DNA from: Chitinophaga caeni | GTDB taxonomy: Bacteria; Bacteroidota; Bacteroidia; Chitinophagales; Chitinophagaceae | Reading direction: 5' to 3' | Length of the DNA stretch: 64,000 nt | Assembly (NCBI RefSeq): GCF_002557795.1 | Contig: NZ_CP023777.1 | Span: 2,365,001 to 2,429,000, forward strand | In this document: one piece after another, positions 35,534-46,494 of the stretch | Layout: each line of letters opens with the position of its first letter | Position numbering within the stretch: the first letter of the stretch is position 1 | Made by a program: the position numbers and the translations under genes | Notes under the pieces: model-generated | Seen by the model: the letters and a program-made list of their open reading frames with translations, nothing else | Databases searched by the model: none | Told to the model about the DNA's origin: nothing

Positions 35534-38500
35534 ATGTACTTTAAGAGCAGATTAAAATTCCCATATAAATCATTTGGGTTCCAGTTAATTCTCTGGATGT
35601 CAATTTTTATGAATGTTCGAGCACAAAATAATTATTATGAATCCCCTCAAAAACCTTCTTATTTAGTTAAATCACCAAACACGGCGATCCTCGATAAATT
35701 CGGTGATTATGATGTCAGTCTATTTTCTGGGGTACCCAACATTTCTATTCCCTTGTACACAATTAAATCAGGAGGACTGGAAATCCCTATTAGCCTTGTT
35801 TACCATGCTTCAGGCATTAGGATATACGATTACCCGAGTTGGGTGGGCTCAGGTTGGGCCTTGGATGTTGGAGGAAATGTAAGTAGGCAGTTGGTTGGTT
35901 TGCCAGATGAAATTCCAACATACGGTTATCTATCTGGAGCGACAAGGAAATCATTGGATTTGGATCCATATCAAACAACCAGCGGAGCATCCGCTGATTA
36001 TAATTACCTGGTGCGTTTAAATAAAGGAGAAGTTGACTTTGGTGCAGATATTTATTCTTATAACCTCCCTGGAATGAGCGGGAAATTCTATTTCGATACT
36101 GATAGCAGTTTTTCACCGGTCTTAATTCCGTATAGCCCGGTAAAGATAGAGCGGTTAAATATTCCGGGCTTAGGATTCAGGGTGTTTGATCAAGGGGGTA
36201 ACCAGTTCTCATTTTATGATACGGAAGTGTCCAGTTTTTGGAGGGGCGATGATTATGGGGGAAGAACTGATTTTTATACATCATCGTGGGTGTTAAATTC
36301 AATCGTTTCAGCTACAAAATTGGATACCATTTCTTTTAGCTATAGTAGCCAATCTAATAATGGTCCTTATGAAAGAAGCGATACCTGGGTCGTTGATGAT
36401 TATATTGATAATATTGATATTCCCTCTGGCGGATGTACCACCGCGGATGGGTTCACTGGTTATACGTACTCGAGTGACTATTCATCTACATTTTCTCAAA
36501 GCACAACATTTTCTAAAGATATAAACGAGATTAATTTTAAGAATGGCCGGGTCGTATTTATACTTGATTCGCTTGTAAGGCAAGATTTTGGCGCTACTAA
36601 TAGCAATATGGCTTTAGCAGCCATTAAGGTATATGAAAAAGGGTACAATGTCGCGGAACGCTTGATCCGTACAATTAATTTGCACCATAGTTATTTTATA
36701 AGTGGAACAAATGCTAACTCCAAAAGATTGCGATTAGATTCTATAACTATTAATGGTAGTGATGGCCTAGTGAGCTCTAAGTATAAATTGGAATATAATA
36801 CCAGTTCTAGTTTACCGGCTGCATACGTTAATACATCTGCCAATGCCAGTACTGCTAAAGATTTATGGGGTTATTATAATGGTAGTAATAGTCAAACCAC
36901 TATCCCGGGCCGGACAATCGATGTAAAACCTACGCTTGTTGGGGGGAGTACTACACAGGTTACAATTGGTACAACGGGGGCAAGGGAACCGAACGAGTCT
37001 TATGCACAAGCCGGAATATTGAAAAGGATTTATTTTCCGACCGGTGGATTTACAGATTTTGAATACGAATTAAACCGTTACAAGGATGATAACGATAACA
37101 TGAAATTGGCAGGCGGACTTAGGGTTAAATCCATATCAAGTTATACAGGATTAGGTAGTGACCCCGTAGTTAAAAAATATAAATATGGCGAAGGTGAATC
37201 AGGCTATGGCAGGGCTAACTTTTTTATCGCTGACTACTTTTTTTACGATGAACAGAAGTGCAAGTATTATTACAATGAAATGCATTGTGCTACTAATGAC
37301 CAACCGGCGTTTATATCTTCAGGACCGATTTTAAGTGCAACCAAAAGGCGTCGAAATTATTTTTCAAATCCAACTGTAGGTGTATCGGGTACCGATGGAA
37401 TTCCTGTTGTATACTCTACCGTTACCGAGTACATATATGATAATGTCAATTCTAAATCTAACGGGAAGACTGTTTATCAATTTAGGGACGCTGTTGATCA
37501 CTTTTATGGATTTTCAGGATCACTTGCATTTGTCGTTTCAAACGCAATCAACCGTGGACAATTATTAAAGAAAACAATTTATAAGAATTCGGGAAGTAGT
37601 AGTTTCCAAAAGGTACAGGAAACGGAGAATGTATACAATGCAACCAGCTTGGATGGGCTGCAAGGCAGATTTGGAGGGTTATTATTGCACAAGAACAATG
37701 TTACAGAAAATGTTTACGATATAACGATGGGATATTGGCCCCCCACTGAAACAATTGCTTCCGATGATTGGACATATTACAATATTTACTACGAGACCGA
37801 TGATAATTACTTAACCCGGACTATTACCCGGAATTATGATGAGTTGGATGAAGGGGTGTACTTGAGCGATACGGTTTCATTTGAATATAATAACATTATC
37901 CACCAACAGCCCTCAATTATTACCTACTCGAATAGTAATGGGGAGCCAATAAAGGTTTATAATAAATACCCTGCCGATTATATTCAACCAGGTAGCAGCT
38001 ATACAGGTAATGGTATCTTAGATTCCTTGTTAAGCTATAATATGCAAACGAGTGTTGTAGAGAAATGGAAGACTATTAAGCACGGGGCATTAGAATTCAC
38101 CACGGCAGGATTTGTCAATAAGTATCAACAGCTACCTAATGATAAAATTGTATTGAAAGAGCAGGATCGTTTGAAAGTACAGGAGGGGAATACAAGTTTT
38201 ATTCAATCTCATATCAATTCCGGCTCGCTTGAAATAGATCCCAATTATGAAGCCAAGGTTCATTATGGCAATTATGATGAATACGCGAATCCAACACAGG
38301 TTAATATTGATGGGGATATTCCTGAAACTATATTGTGGGGTTACCGTGGTGAATATCCAGTTGCTAAAATTGTTGGTGCTACATACAACGAAGTGGAGCC
38401 TTATCTTGACCAAGAAATTCTTGATTTCCCGGCCAATGATGGTGTATTGCTAAACCATTTAAACGCTATACGATCGAGTCTACCCGCAACACATGTTAGT

Positions 38501-38626
38501 GCTTATACGTTTTCACCGTTAACCGGTATGACGAGCGAAACTGCCCCGAACGGGAGGGCTATTTACTTTTGGTATGATAATATAGGAAGACTATCCATTG
38601 TTGTCGATAACGAGGGTAAGTTATAA
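35534..38626 (+). CDS. Rhs-like partner protein, interrupted by a frameshift
   Basis: A 1031-residue exported protein if started at ATG 35534, which begins a signal peptide (FGFQLILWMSIFMNVRAQ). The early block LFSGVPNISIPLYTI, LEIPISLVYHASGIRI and WVGSGWALDVGGNVSR is typical of Bacteroidota Rhs-family N-terminal regions, and the end has FSPLTGMTSETAPNGR and YDNIGRLSIVVDNEG, a YD-repeat. Reading stops at 38626 just after DNEGKL. In the -1 frame the protein would go on without a stop as IKRICYSL and a cysteine-rich tail to 39051, so a one-base deletion near 38620 appears to have split the gene. Upstream of the main Rhs toxin gene, it may be a shell or scaffold protein. Confidence 0.75.
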   Translation: MYFKSRLKFPYKSFGFQLILWMSIFMNVRAQNNYYESPQKPSYLVKSPNTAILDKFGDYDVSLFSGVPNISIPLYTIKSGGLEIPISLVYHASGIRIYDYPSWVGSGWALDVGGNVSRQLVGLPDEIPTYGYLSGATRKSLDLDPYQTTSGASADYNYLVRLNKGEVDFGADIYSYNLPGMSGKFYFDTDSSFSPVLIPYSPVKIERLNIPGLGFRVFDQGGNQFSFYDTEVSSFWRGDDYGGRTDFYTSSWVLNSIVSATKLDTISFSYSSQSNNGPYERSDTWVVDDYIDNIDIPSGGCTTADGFTGYTYSSDYSSTFSQSTTFSKDINEINFKNGRVVFILDSLVRQDFGATNSNMALAAIKVYEKGYNVAERLIRTINLHHSYFISGTNANSKRLRLDSITINGSDGLVSSKYKLEYNTSSSLPAAYVNTSANASTAKDLWGYYNGSNSQTTIPGRTIDVKPTLVGGSTTQVTIGTTGAREPNESYAQAGILKRIYFPTGGFTDFEYELNRYKDDNDNMKLAGGLRVKSISSYTGLGSDPVVKKYKYGEGESGYGRANFFIADYFFYDEQKCKYYYNEMHCATNDQPAFISSGPILSATKRRRNYFSNPTVGVSGTDGIPVVYSTVTEYIYDNVNSKSNGKTVYQFRDAVDHFYGFSGSLAFVVSNAINRGQLLKKTIYKNSGSSSFQKVQETENVYNATSLDGLQGRFGGLLLHKNNVTENVYDITMGYWPPTETIASDDWTYYNIYYETDDNYLTRTITRNYDELDEGVYLSDTVSFEYNNIIHQQPSIITYSNSNGEPIKVYNKYPADYIQPGSSYTGNGILDSLLSYNMQTSVVEKWKTIKHGALEFTTAGFVNKYQQLPNDKIVLKEQDRLKVQEGNTSFIQSHINSGSLEIDPNYEAKVHYGNYDEYANPTQVNIDGDIPETILWGYRGEYPVAKIVGATYNEVEPYLDQEILDFPANDGVLLNHLNAIRSSLPATHVSAYTFSPLTGMTSETAPNGRAIYFWYDNIGRLSIVVDNEGKL

Positions 38627-39051
38627 AACGGATATGTTATAGCCTGTCTAGTTCCCCTACTGATTGCGGGTGCATAACAACATCCCCGAGCTGGGTAAAT
38701 ACTGCTACGTCTCAACGTTGTCAAGAAGGTACAAATGGTTATTATACAGGTATTGTTGAACAGGAACAGAGAGATATAAACCCGTGTTCGCCAACTTATA
38801 ATGCAGTGAGATGGGTGGAAACGGGGACAAATCCACTACTGTGTCCTATACCATGCGAGGTTAACTGTAATGGGGAAGGAAAAAAATGTATTGATAATGT
38901 GTGTGAAACTGGTATTACAGTTTATACATCCTCTGAATATGATGAAAGCGCTCAAGCTTGGAAGTGCTTCTACCATTACGAATGGAGTGATGGTACGTGG
39001 TCACAAACTTATTGGAAATATACACCCGGGGCATGTTACTTCGGTGATTAA
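38627..39051 (+). pseudogene. Out-of-frame C-terminal tail of the Rhs-like partner
   Basis: About 140 codons open in the frame -1 to the preceding gene. The translation runs IKRICYSLSSSPTDCGC, then CQEGTNGYYTGIVEQEQRD, INPCSPTYNAVRWVETGTN, and ends CYFGD at 39051. The segment is cysteine-rich and beta-like, and the words VEQEQRDINPCSPTYN recur in ends of Bacteroidota Rhs-like proteins. The only sizeable internal ATG is at 38806, so independent translation is unlikely. It represents the original C-terminus cut off by the frameshift, unless ribosomes shift here. Confidence 0.7.
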
Positions 39052-39074
39052 TTAAGTTTTAATATGAATTAGTT

Positions 39075-39407
39075 ATGAAGATTATTATAATGTCAATTGT
39101 TGTTATAACTTGTTTAAACTCTGGATTGTATAGCCAATCAATGGTTCAACAACAACGCATAGCTCGTAAGATGATGGATACACTTGGGCTTACAAGGGAA
39201 AAAATGAAGAGAATCTATAATGTTAATATAAGCCTGCAAGAGCTGAAATATGAAGCGAGAAGGCAACATACAAATATTGATTCTATCCAGGTCTTATTTC
39301 AATCAATAGAGAATAGACGCGATTCGCTCTACAGGATTATAATTGCTGATTCTGTATTATTCTCTACCTATAAAAGGAAAAAAGTACAGTTAGTATCTAT
39401 AGAATAA
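39075..39407 (+). CDS. Small exported helical protein
   Basis: A 110-residue protein with a signal peptide (IIIMSIVVITCLNSGLYSQ) and an all-helical, basic mature part (LTREKMKRIYNVNISLQEL, ENRRDSLYRIIIADS). The layout is a little like small periplasmic Spy/CpxP-type proteins but the LTxxQ motifs are absent. It lies between the Rhs partner and the full-length Rhs toxin gene, 23 bases after the partner's tail, so it is probably in the same transcript. Function unknown; a chaperone-like or adaptor role is only a guess. Confidence 0.6.
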   Translation: MKIIIMSIVVITCLNSGLYSQSMVQQQRIARKMMDTLGLTREKMKRIYNVNISLQELKYEARRQHTNIDSIQVLFQSIENRRDSLYRIIIADSVLFSTYKRKKVQLVSIE

Positions 39408-39675
39408 CCTGAAGCGTATTTATGGTGTCCGCACTTATTTTTTATAAAGGTGAAGTGGTTCTACTTGGTACTTTAGTTTTCAAGATATGAAAATACTCCT
39501 TATGGTCGATAAAATATTTTATTCAATAGTCTTGGTTGAAGTGGTTTATCTCAGCACGGGATGCAATATTTGTAGCCGGGTTATTCCCAAGTGTGTTTCT
39601 AAGATTTTAAAGAAAATTCAGCAGCTTCCTTTGCTTAGTTTATTGTCTCTATTTCGATTTACCCTCTATCCCGAT

Positions 39676-42600
39676 ATGATCAAAAAATATTTACCCAAGT
39701 TAACCGCTCTCACAATCCTATTGGCCTGGCTATTCCCCTTGGAAAGCTCGGCACAGAATATCCCTAACGGTTCAACTGCACCCGCCTCTACGGCGAGGCC
39801 GTTGCCTACTGCTTATAGCGGCGGCACGAACCTTAACTATATCCGCGTTTACGAGCCCAATAAACCGGTCAGCGATGCTGCTTCGGTGGCGAACCTTTCT
39901 ACCGTGGAAGAGCTCAGGCGCTCGACACAGTACTTCGATGGCCTGGGACGCCCTATCCAAACGGTGGGCTGGCAGGTGAGTCCCGGCAAGCAAGACCTGG
40001 TCTCGCCGGTAATCTACGACGAGATGGGGCGGGAACGTTTCAAGTACTTACCCTACGTTTCTCCCGGCAGCGATGGCAGCTTCAAGACATCACCTTTTAG
40101 CGAGCAGGCTACCTTCATGGGGCAACAGTACCCCGGGGAGCAGGTCTATTACTCGGAGACGGTTTTCGAAGCCTCACCGCTGAACCGCGTGCTAAAAACA
40201 CTGGCACCCGGCAATAGCTGGGGCGGTAGCGGCCGCGGTATAAGCAACGGCTACGGTTTCAACACGCCCGGCGATAGCGTGGTGATCTGGAATACCGGCA
40301 GCGGGCAGTACCCGGTGAGCGGTGGTTACTATGCCGCCAACACGCTGTACAGGGATGAAGTCACCGATGAGAATGGTAACAAGGTGGTCACGTACAAAGA
40401 TAAATCGGGGCAGGTGATCTTGAAGAAAGTGGCGATAGATACTAGCAACCATGCCTACACGGGCTGGTTGTGTACTTACTATATATACGATGATCTGGGC
40501 CGCCTGGTGTTCGTAATCCCGCCGAAGGCGGTGGAAGCGATCAAGCCGGGTTGGAGCCTTGCTGATAACACGCTCCGTAACGAGCTGTGCTTCTCCTATG
40601 GCTATGATGGGCGCAACCGCATGGTGACGAAGAAGGTCCCCGGCAGCGCGACGGCGGAGATGGTTTACGACAAGCGCGACCGGCTGGTTTTCAGCCGCGA
40701 TGGCAACCTGGCTGGCAAAGGACAATGGCTCGTAACGTTCTATGATGGGCTGAACCGCCCCGTGGAAACGGCGCTCTACAGCAGCAGTGCCAGCCGTGCA
40801 ACGCTGCAAGCTGGCATGGATACGGCAACGGCTAGTACGGAAGAGGTCAGCTACGGCGTACCGCTCCCCGCCGATTTATCGGTGAGCCTGCATGATGGCA
40901 GGACAGAATACAAGGCGAGCCACTCGATCAGCTTCCTGCCCGGCTTCGAGGCCGACGGCATGATGGAAGCTTTTGTCGATACGGGTAGCGATGCCTACAC
41001 AGCGACGGTGAACGTAACGAACCCGCTCCCCGACCTGGACCCAGCGCAGTTGTACCCCCTCACGTTCACGTTTTACGATGATTATACATACAACGGGAAG
41101 CATCCATTCCGAACCGGTTACCTGTCCAAGATCCCGGCGCAGAGCAGCGAGTATCCCGAAACGGTTAGCGCCGCGAGCGCGAAGACGAAGGGCCTAGTTA
41201 CCGGGATGATGACGCGGGTGCTAGGCACCGACCAATGGTTGGCAACCTCGACCTACTACGACGACAAGGGGCGCGTGATACAGGTGGCAAATACGAACGT
41301 TTCCGGTGGCGTCGATTACGTGACGAACCGCTACGATTTCAGCGGCAAGGTACTGGGTAGCTACCTGCACCAGTTGAACCAATCCAGCAGCGCGGTGTCG
41401 GAGCTGAAGGTGCTGACGAGGATGCGCTACGACCACTCGGGCAGGCTGCTGTCGGTGTACAAGCAGCTCAACGATGCGGGAGAGTTGAAGCGCATCGACA
41501 CGCTGACCTACGACGCGCTGGGGCAGTTGAAGACCAAGGAACTGGGCGATGGCCTGGAGACGCTGGACTACAGTTACAACATCCGCGGCTGGATGGATGG
41601 CATCAACAGGGACTACGCTTCCAGTGGCAGCGGTGGAAATTACTTCGGCATGGAGCTTTACTACGATCACGGCTACACGGACAACCAGTACAACGGCAAT
41701 ATCAGCGGTACTACCTGGCGCAGCGCGGGTGATAACGAACAGCGCTCCTACGGTTTCGGCTACGACATGGCCAACCGGCTAAAGAAGGCTGATTTTACGC
41801 AATACACGGGCGGCGCTTGGAATACCTCCGCTGGTATTGACTTCAGCGTGTCCAACCTCGGATACGATGGAAACGGAAATATCCTGTCGCTATCGCGGGA
41901 AGGTTTGAAGGGCAGCGCCAGCAGCCCGGTCGATGAGCTGTCGTACAGCTACTACGCGAACTCGAACAAGCTGAAGAGCGTCACGGACGCCGTGAACGAC
42001 CCGTCCTCCACGCTGGGTGACTTCAAGGAGGCGAATAGTGGGCAGGCAACGGATTACGATTACGATGCGAACGGTAACCTGCGCTACGACGCGAACAAGG
42101 AGATCGACAGCATCCGTTATAATATTTTAAACCTGCCGGAGTATATCCACATAACGGGTAAGGGCACGATCAGTTACCGCTACGATGCTTCCGGGATGAA
42201 ACTGCGCAAGACGGTAACGGACAACACGGTAAGCCCCGCGAAGGTTACGGTGACGGACTACCTGGGCGGTTCGGTATACCAAAACGACACGCTCCAGTTC
42301 ATGGGCCACGAGGAGGGCCGCATCCGGGCAGTGTTCACGGCGGGGAACCCGGTGGATTACGTGTACGATTACTTCGTCAAGGATCACCTGGGCAACGTGC
42401 GGGTGGTATTGACGGAGCAGACGGATTTCAGCATGTACGCGGCCACGATGGAAACGGAAAACGCGGCGACAGAAAACGCGCTGTTCAGCAATATCGATGC
42501 GAGCCGTTCGGCGAACCCTTCCGGTTACCCCGCGGCGAGTTCCACGAACAAGCAGGTGGCGAAGTTGAACGCGAATAACGAAGGTAGCAAGATCGGCCCC

Positions 42601-44097
42601 TCCTTAGTATTGAAGGTGATGGCCGGAGACACGATCAGCATCGCCGCGAACGCGTTCTATAAATCTATCACACCCCAAGAACAGGCGGCAGCCAATATCG
42701 AGACGGATATCGTGCCTGCCTTGCTGAACGCGCTGGGCGGCGCGGCCTCCCAGGACGCCTTGAAGGGATCTGGTATCGCGTCTAGCCCGATTACTTCCGA
42801 CTTCTACAACAATGCCTACCAGCGTTTGCGGGAGCGCGATAACGGTGATGACCATTCAAACCGCCCCAAAGCCTACCTGAATTTCGTGATGTTCGATGAA
42901 AAGTTTAACTTGGTGGAGGGTAACAGCGGCGTGAAGCAGGTGGCAGCGAGTCCCGATGAGTTGCAGACTTTAGTGGAAGGGCAGATGGTGATGGAAAAGA
43001 GCGGCTTCCTGTACGTTTACACGAGCAACGAGAGTGGGCAGGATGTTTACTTCGATAACGTGACGGTGGCGATGCAGAGCGGGCCGGTGTTGGAGGAGAC
43101 ACATTATTATCCTTTTGGGCTGACCATGGCGGGGATAAGTTCGAATGCGTTGAAGGGGGCGAATTATCCGGAGAACCGTTTGAAATACAATGGGAAAGAA
43201 CTACAGAGTAAAGAGTTCGGGGATGGATCAGGGCTTGAGTGGTATGATTATGGGGCGAGGATGTATGATCAACAGATAGGGCGGTGGCATGTTCAGGACC
43301 CGATGGCAGACAAGTATATAGGTTATTCTCCCTATGGCTATGCTAATAATAGTCCTATACTCTTTGTTGATCCGAATGGCAAGGAGATTTGGGTATATTA
43401 TGGAGATAATCAGAAAGCTCGTTACGACAATGGAAGATTGTATAATGAAGATGGTAGTAAGTATAAGGGGAAGGATCAGTTTGTGTCTACCGTACTGAAG
43501 ACATTAAATCAAATGAACTCAACTGAAATAGGCAAGGAGGTCTTAACCACTCTTTCCGGTTCTGAGAATAAATTTGATTTTATGAATAAAACCCCTACGA
43601 AGGGAGGAAAAGAAATAGACGCATTACAGTTCCAGGAGAATGCTGCTGGCGGAGGTAAGATTTTGGCTGGAGCATTAATGAAAAATACTCCTGGTATACA
43701 GAAATTAGAGAATACGGCGCATGAATTGTTCCACGGTTATCAGCATGAGAATAAACAAAGCGGTGCATCTGTAAATAATGAAGTAGGGGCATACTTATTT
43801 GGGCAGGCTGTAGCAATGAATGCAATAGTAAATGGTAGTGCTATGGGTGGTCTCCAACCTCCTGCAAGAATGGATAATAATGCGGGTGCAATGTATGGGC
43901 AGGCCTTTAATTACTTATTGTATTATGCAAAAGATGTCACTTATAATACTTATATTAATTATTTTAATGCACTTATGAGCTTCAAGAAAGGAAGCACGTC
44001 AAACGTAACAGGTCTTTATAATAACGACCCTATGCTACTGCCCAATCAACAAGGATCTGTTATATTTAAATTTTTCCCATTAATAAGAGAAAAATAG
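39676..44097 (+). CDS. Full-length Rhs polymorphic toxin with HExxH tip
   Basis: A 1473-residue Rhs protein from ATG 39676 ([19 protein letters not shown] signal peptide). The N-terminal part ([25 protein letters not shown]) is DUF6443-like. Many YD repeats follow ([42 protein letters not shown]). The RHS core closes with [19 protein letters not shown] and VDPNGKE near 43380. Beyond lies a 238-residue tip with HELFH (43720-43734), a zinc metallopeptidase motif, as the likely toxic activity. The core is GC-rich, the tip AT-rich, showing tip exchange. The next gene, five bases on, is the candidate immunity protein. An upstream in-frame ATG (39487) is unlikely. Confidence 0.88.
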   Translation: MIKKYLPKLTALTILLAWLFPLESSAQNIPNGSTAPASTARPLPTAYSGGTNLNYIRVYEPNKPVSDAASVANLSTVEELRRSTQYFDGLGRPIQTVGWQVSPGKQDLVSPVIYDEMGRERFKYLPYVSPGSDGSFKTSPFSEQATFMGQQYPGEQVYYSETVFEASPLNRVLKTLAPGNSWGGSGRGISNGYGFNTPGDSVVIWNTGSGQYPVSGGYYAANTLYRDEVTDENGNKVVTYKDKSGQVILKKVAIDTSNHAYTGWLCTYYIYDDLGRLVFVIPPKAVEAIKPGWSLADNTLRNELCFSYGYDGRNRMVTKKVPGSATAEMVYDKRDRLVFSRDGNLAGKGQWLVTFYDGLNRPVETALYSSSASRATLQAGMDTATASTEEVSYGVPLPADLSVSLHDGRTEYKASHSISFLPGFEADGMMEAFVDTGSDAYTATVNVTNPLPDLDPAQLYPLTFTFYDDYTYNGKHPFRTGYLSKIPAQSSEYPETVSAASAKTKGLVTGMMTRVLGTDQWLATSTYYDDKGRVIQVANTNVSGGVDYVTNRYDFSGKVLGSYLHQLNQSSSAVSELKVLTRMRYDHSGRLLSVYKQLNDAGELKRIDTLTYDALGQLKTKELGDGLETLDYSYNIRGWMDGINRDYASSGSGGNYFGMELYYDHGYTDNQYNGNISGTTWRSAGDNEQRSYGFGYDMANRLKKADFTQYTGGAWNTSAGIDFSVSNLGYDGNGNILSLSREGLKGSASSPVDELSYSYYANSNKLKSVTDAVNDPSSTLGDFKEANSGQATDYDYDANGNLRYDANKEIDSIRYNILNLPEYIHITGKGTISYRYDASGMKLRKTVTDNTVSPAKVTVTDYLGGSVYQNDTLQFMGHEEGRIRAVFTAGNPVDYVYDYFVKDHLGNVRVVLTEQTDFSMYAATMETENAATENALFSNIDASRSANPSGYPAASSTNKQVAKLNANNEGSKIGPSLVLKVMAGDTISIAANAFYKSITPQEQAAANIETDIVPALLNALGGAASQDALKGSGIASSPITSDFYNNAYQRLRERDNGDDHSNRPKAYLNFVMFDEKFNLVEGNSGVKQVAASPDELQTLVEGQMVMEKSGFLYVYTSNESGQDVYFDNVTVAMQSGPVLEETHYYPFGLTMAGISSNALKGANYPENRLKYNGKELQSKEFGDGSGLEWYDYGARMYDQQIGRWHVQDPMADKYIGYSPYGYANNSPILFVDPNGKEIWVYYGDNQKARYDNGRLYNEDGSKYKGKDQFVSTVLKTLNQMNSTEIGKEVLTTLSGSENKFDFMNKTPTKGGKEIDALQFQENAAGGGKILAGALMKNTPGIQKLENTAHELFHGYQHENKQSGASVNNEVGAYLFGQAVAMNAIVNGSAMGGLQPPARMDNNAGAMYGQAFNYLLYYAKDVTYNTYINYFNALMSFKKGSTSNVTGLYNNDPMLLPNQQGSVIFKFFPLIREK
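42565..43300 (+). repeat. Rhs core segment repeated in four truncated cassettes
   Basis: The DNA for the end of the Rhs core recurs in the same orientation at 44971-45790, 47397-48485, 49823-50290 and 52291-53015, each starting at a different point of the core and each ending at the D-P-D-G junction before an unrelated tip. Long stretches are nearly identical at DNA level, for example 42601-42960 against 45001-45360. Such homology would allow recombination to exchange the tip of the full-length gene. Confidence 0.9.
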
Positions 44098-44102
44098 TAC
44101 TC

Positions 44103-44540
44103 ATGAAATCCGTAATAGTATTGATGATAACAGGCTTTAGCTTTGGTTGTGTCCAATCCGGCAAAGAAGTTATAAATGAAGCAGCTGTAAAGAGTGGGGA
44201 TACAATTATAGACCCAATAGTGCCGTCTCATTTTGAGATAGACTATAACCGGGTTGTCAAAGTTAGCCCTAATATCTTTCCTCAAGGTTCTAATGGTGTT
44301 GGGGCAATTAGAATATTTATTGATACAGCGTCAAAAGTAGAACGGTTTGAAATTATTTCTGCCAGAATTAATGACGGAGGCAATACTATTTATAACTATG
44401 TATCAGATAAGGATAGCGCTAAAACACAGGAGATAATTAATGCGTTGAAGATATTGGTAAATAGTGTTAAAGTAAGGAAGCTTGGTAATCCAATATTACA
44501 TGGCCTGGAGCCGTATGACTTGGCTGTCAAATTTGAATAA
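44103..44540 (+). CDS. Candidate immunity lipoprotein for the HExxH Rhs toxin
   Basis: A 145-residue protein with lipobox FSFGC (Cys16) right after a short hydrophobic leader, then a soluble body of unknown family (FPQGSNGVGAIRIFIDTAS, KVERFEIISARINDGG). It begins five bases after the Rhs toxin stop, the usual place of the cognate immunity gene. An envelope location would fit a toxin that acts in or crosses the periplasm. A degraded partial copy of this gene lies at 55747-55861. It ends before a strong hairpin. Confidence 0.65.
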   Translation: MKSVIVLMITGFSFGCVQSGKEVINEAAVKSGDTIIDPIVPSHFEIDYNRVVKVSPNIFPQGSNGVGAIRIFIDTASKVERFEIISARINDGGNTIYNYVSDKDSAKTQEIINALKILVNSVKVRKLGNPILHGLEPYDLAVKFE

Positions 44541-44555
44541 CGATTTTTATCTCAT

Positions 44556-44596
44556 AACAGTAAAGCCGCTGGCGTGATGCCAGCGGCTTTACTGTT
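44556..44596. terminator. 18-bp perfect hairpin between immunity and XRE genes
   Basis: AACAGTAAAGCCGCTGGC (44556-44573) pairs perfectly with 44579-44596 around GTGAT. It sits between two convergent genes and abuts the XRE stop codon, so it can serve both strands. Confidence 0.85.
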
Positions 44597-44931
44597 TATC
44601 TTGAATATGCTTTTTTAGTTTTGTTATAGGTGATCGCCATATCAATGAAGTAATAAATTTTTTCTTTTTCCTCATCAGGCAGGGCTTCAATATCTTCAAT
44701 GCGTTTAAGTAATTTTTTATCCAGTACCATGCTGGTAGAGCCACCAATGAGGTAATCCACCGTAACGCCCAGTTCATCGGCTATTTTTTTAGCCATCTCG
44801 ATAGAAGGCTTTATCTCCCCACGCTCATAGCGGCCAATAATGGGCGCTGATGTTCCCACTCTTTTAGCCAGTTCGTCCTGGGATATTTTAAGCTGCTTAC
44901 GCTGCAGGGCAATGCGTTCGCCAAAAGTCAT
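44596..44931 (-). CDS. XRE-family transcriptional regulator 1
   Basis: A 111-residue Cro/C1-type regulator. The helix-turn-helix is near residues 7-60: LKISQDELAKRVGTSAPIIG then RYERGEIKPSIEMAKKIADE. The C-terminal half (KLLKRIEDIEALPDEEKEK) is helical and likely dimerises. It is convergent with the toxin-immunity pair and intact. Its start codon is only about 40 bases from the next Rhs cassette, and a dyad CCCTG-N6-CAGGG (44950-44965) in that gap could be its operator. Three further relatives or remnants occupy the same place after other cassettes, so it appears to be a regular part of the unit. Confidence 0.85.
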   Translation of the reverse strand: MTFGERIALQRKQLKISQDELAKRVGTSAPIIGRYERGEIKPSIEMAKKIADELGVTVDYLIGGSTSMVLDKKLLKRIEDIEALPDEEKEKIYYFIDMAITYNKTKKAYSR

Positions 44932-44949
44932 AAAAAAGTGCTTTAAATG

Positions 44950-44965
44950 CCCTGTAAATTCAGGG
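44950..44965. promoter_or_regulatory. Possible operator dyad upstream of XRE 1
   Basis: CCCTG-TAAATT-CAGGG, a 5-bp dyad 19 bases before the regulator's start codon. Spacing suits autoregulation by an XRE dimer. No copies were seen upstream of the other XRE remnants, whose 5' sides are cut. Confidence 0.35.
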
Positions 44966-44970
44966 GTTAA

Positions 44971-46491
44971 CAGTTGAACGCAAATAACGAAAGTAGCAAG
45001 ATCGGCCCCTCCTTAGTATTGAAGGTGATGGCCGGAGATACGATCAGCATCGCCGCGAACGCGTTCTATAAATCTATCACACCCCAAGAACAGGCGGCAG
45101 CCAATATCGAGACGGATATCGTGCCTGCCTTGCTGAACGCGCTGGGCGGCGCGGCATCCCAAAATGCCTTGAAGGGATCTGGTATCGCGTCTAGCCCGAT
45201 TACTTCCGATTTCTACAACAATGCCTACCAGCGTTTGCGGGAGCGCGATAACGGTGATGACCATTCAAACCGCCCCAAAGCCTACCTGAATTTCGTGATG
45301 TTCGATGAAAAGTTTAACTTGGTGGAGGGTAACAGCGGTGTGAAGCAGGTGGCCGCGAGCCCCGACGAGCTGCAAACGCTAGCGGAGGGACAGATGGTGA
45401 TGGAGAAGAGCGGCTTCCTGTATGTTTACACGAGCAACGAGAGCGGGCAGGATGTTTACTTCGATAACGTGACGGTAGCAATGCAGAGCGGGCCGGTGCT
45501 GGAGGAGACGCATTATTATCCATTCGGATTGACGATGGCGGGGATATCGAGTAAAGCAGTTTACAACCCTGAAAACCGCGTTCAGTTTAATGGGAAGGAG
45601 TTGCAGCACAAGGAATTTGCGGGTAATGGAGGCAGTGGATTGGAGTGGTATGATTATGGGGCTAGGATGTATGATGCGCAGATTGGGAGGTGGCATGTGA
45701 TTGACCCCCTTGCAGAACAGATGCGCAGGCACTCGCCGTATAACTATGCGTTTGATAATCCGGTAAGGTTTATTGATCCTGATGGTATGGGGCCAACTGA
45801 TATAGTGTATTTTAACCTGAATGGGCAAGAGGCGTATAGAGTGAAAAGTAATACCGAGTTCAAAACATATATCCAGTCTTCTGCTCAAGCGGCAGACCCT
45901 TCAAAAAGTTCGGCTGGTTGGAAAGAGGTTCCTATGCCTAATGTTATTCAAAATAGAACCACAGGAGGCGCGGCAACAACTGATGCTAAATATCAAGAGA
46001 ATGATTATGTTATTGCAGCACGTACCGGTTATTTTAATCAAGGTAAGAATGGAGGGGTTTTGGGCCTAGTTACAGAAGGGGGAAATCCGATACCAACGGA
46101 ATCTGTTACGGATATTCCGGACTTGAACCCCACTTTAGTTAAGGCAGTAGCAATGCAAGAATCCTCTTTAGGGACAACAGGAGTTACGGATATAATGCAA
46201 GCTAATGTTCCTGGAGATTGGGGCGGGGGAAAGATGAAAAGTAGTTATTCTTTAGAGAAAGGAAGTTCCCCTAGTGTGACTAATTCTTTATATTCTGGGA
46301 TTAGGATTTTGGCAACGAAGGGCTTTAAGGGAGGTGTTTCCTATGATAAAAGTACAGGGAAATCATCATTTACTTTTAAAGGCTGGGAGCATGCTGTTGA
46401 ACAATATAATGGTGGAGGAACTGCTGGTTATAAGGATAATGTATTGAGGATGGTAGAGGAATCTAAAAAACCAGAGTCATCAAATTATTGA
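44971..46491 (+). pseudogene. Truncated Rhs cassette 2 with lysozyme-like tip
   Basis: An open frame of 505 codons (first usable codon TTG 44974) that begins abruptly in the Rhs core, with a stop codon directly upstream, and has no signal peptide. After the core ending [19 protein letters not shown] and FIDPDGM (about 45790) comes a 230-residue tip. It includes [20 protein letters not shown] with a Glu (46159-46161) placed as in lysozyme-like transglycosylases, and later [11 protein letters not shown], a typical late motif of that fold. So the tip probably cuts peptidoglycan. It is silent unless recombined onto a full Rhs gene, but the frame itself is intact. Confidence 0.8.
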
Positions 46492-46494
46492 TTT

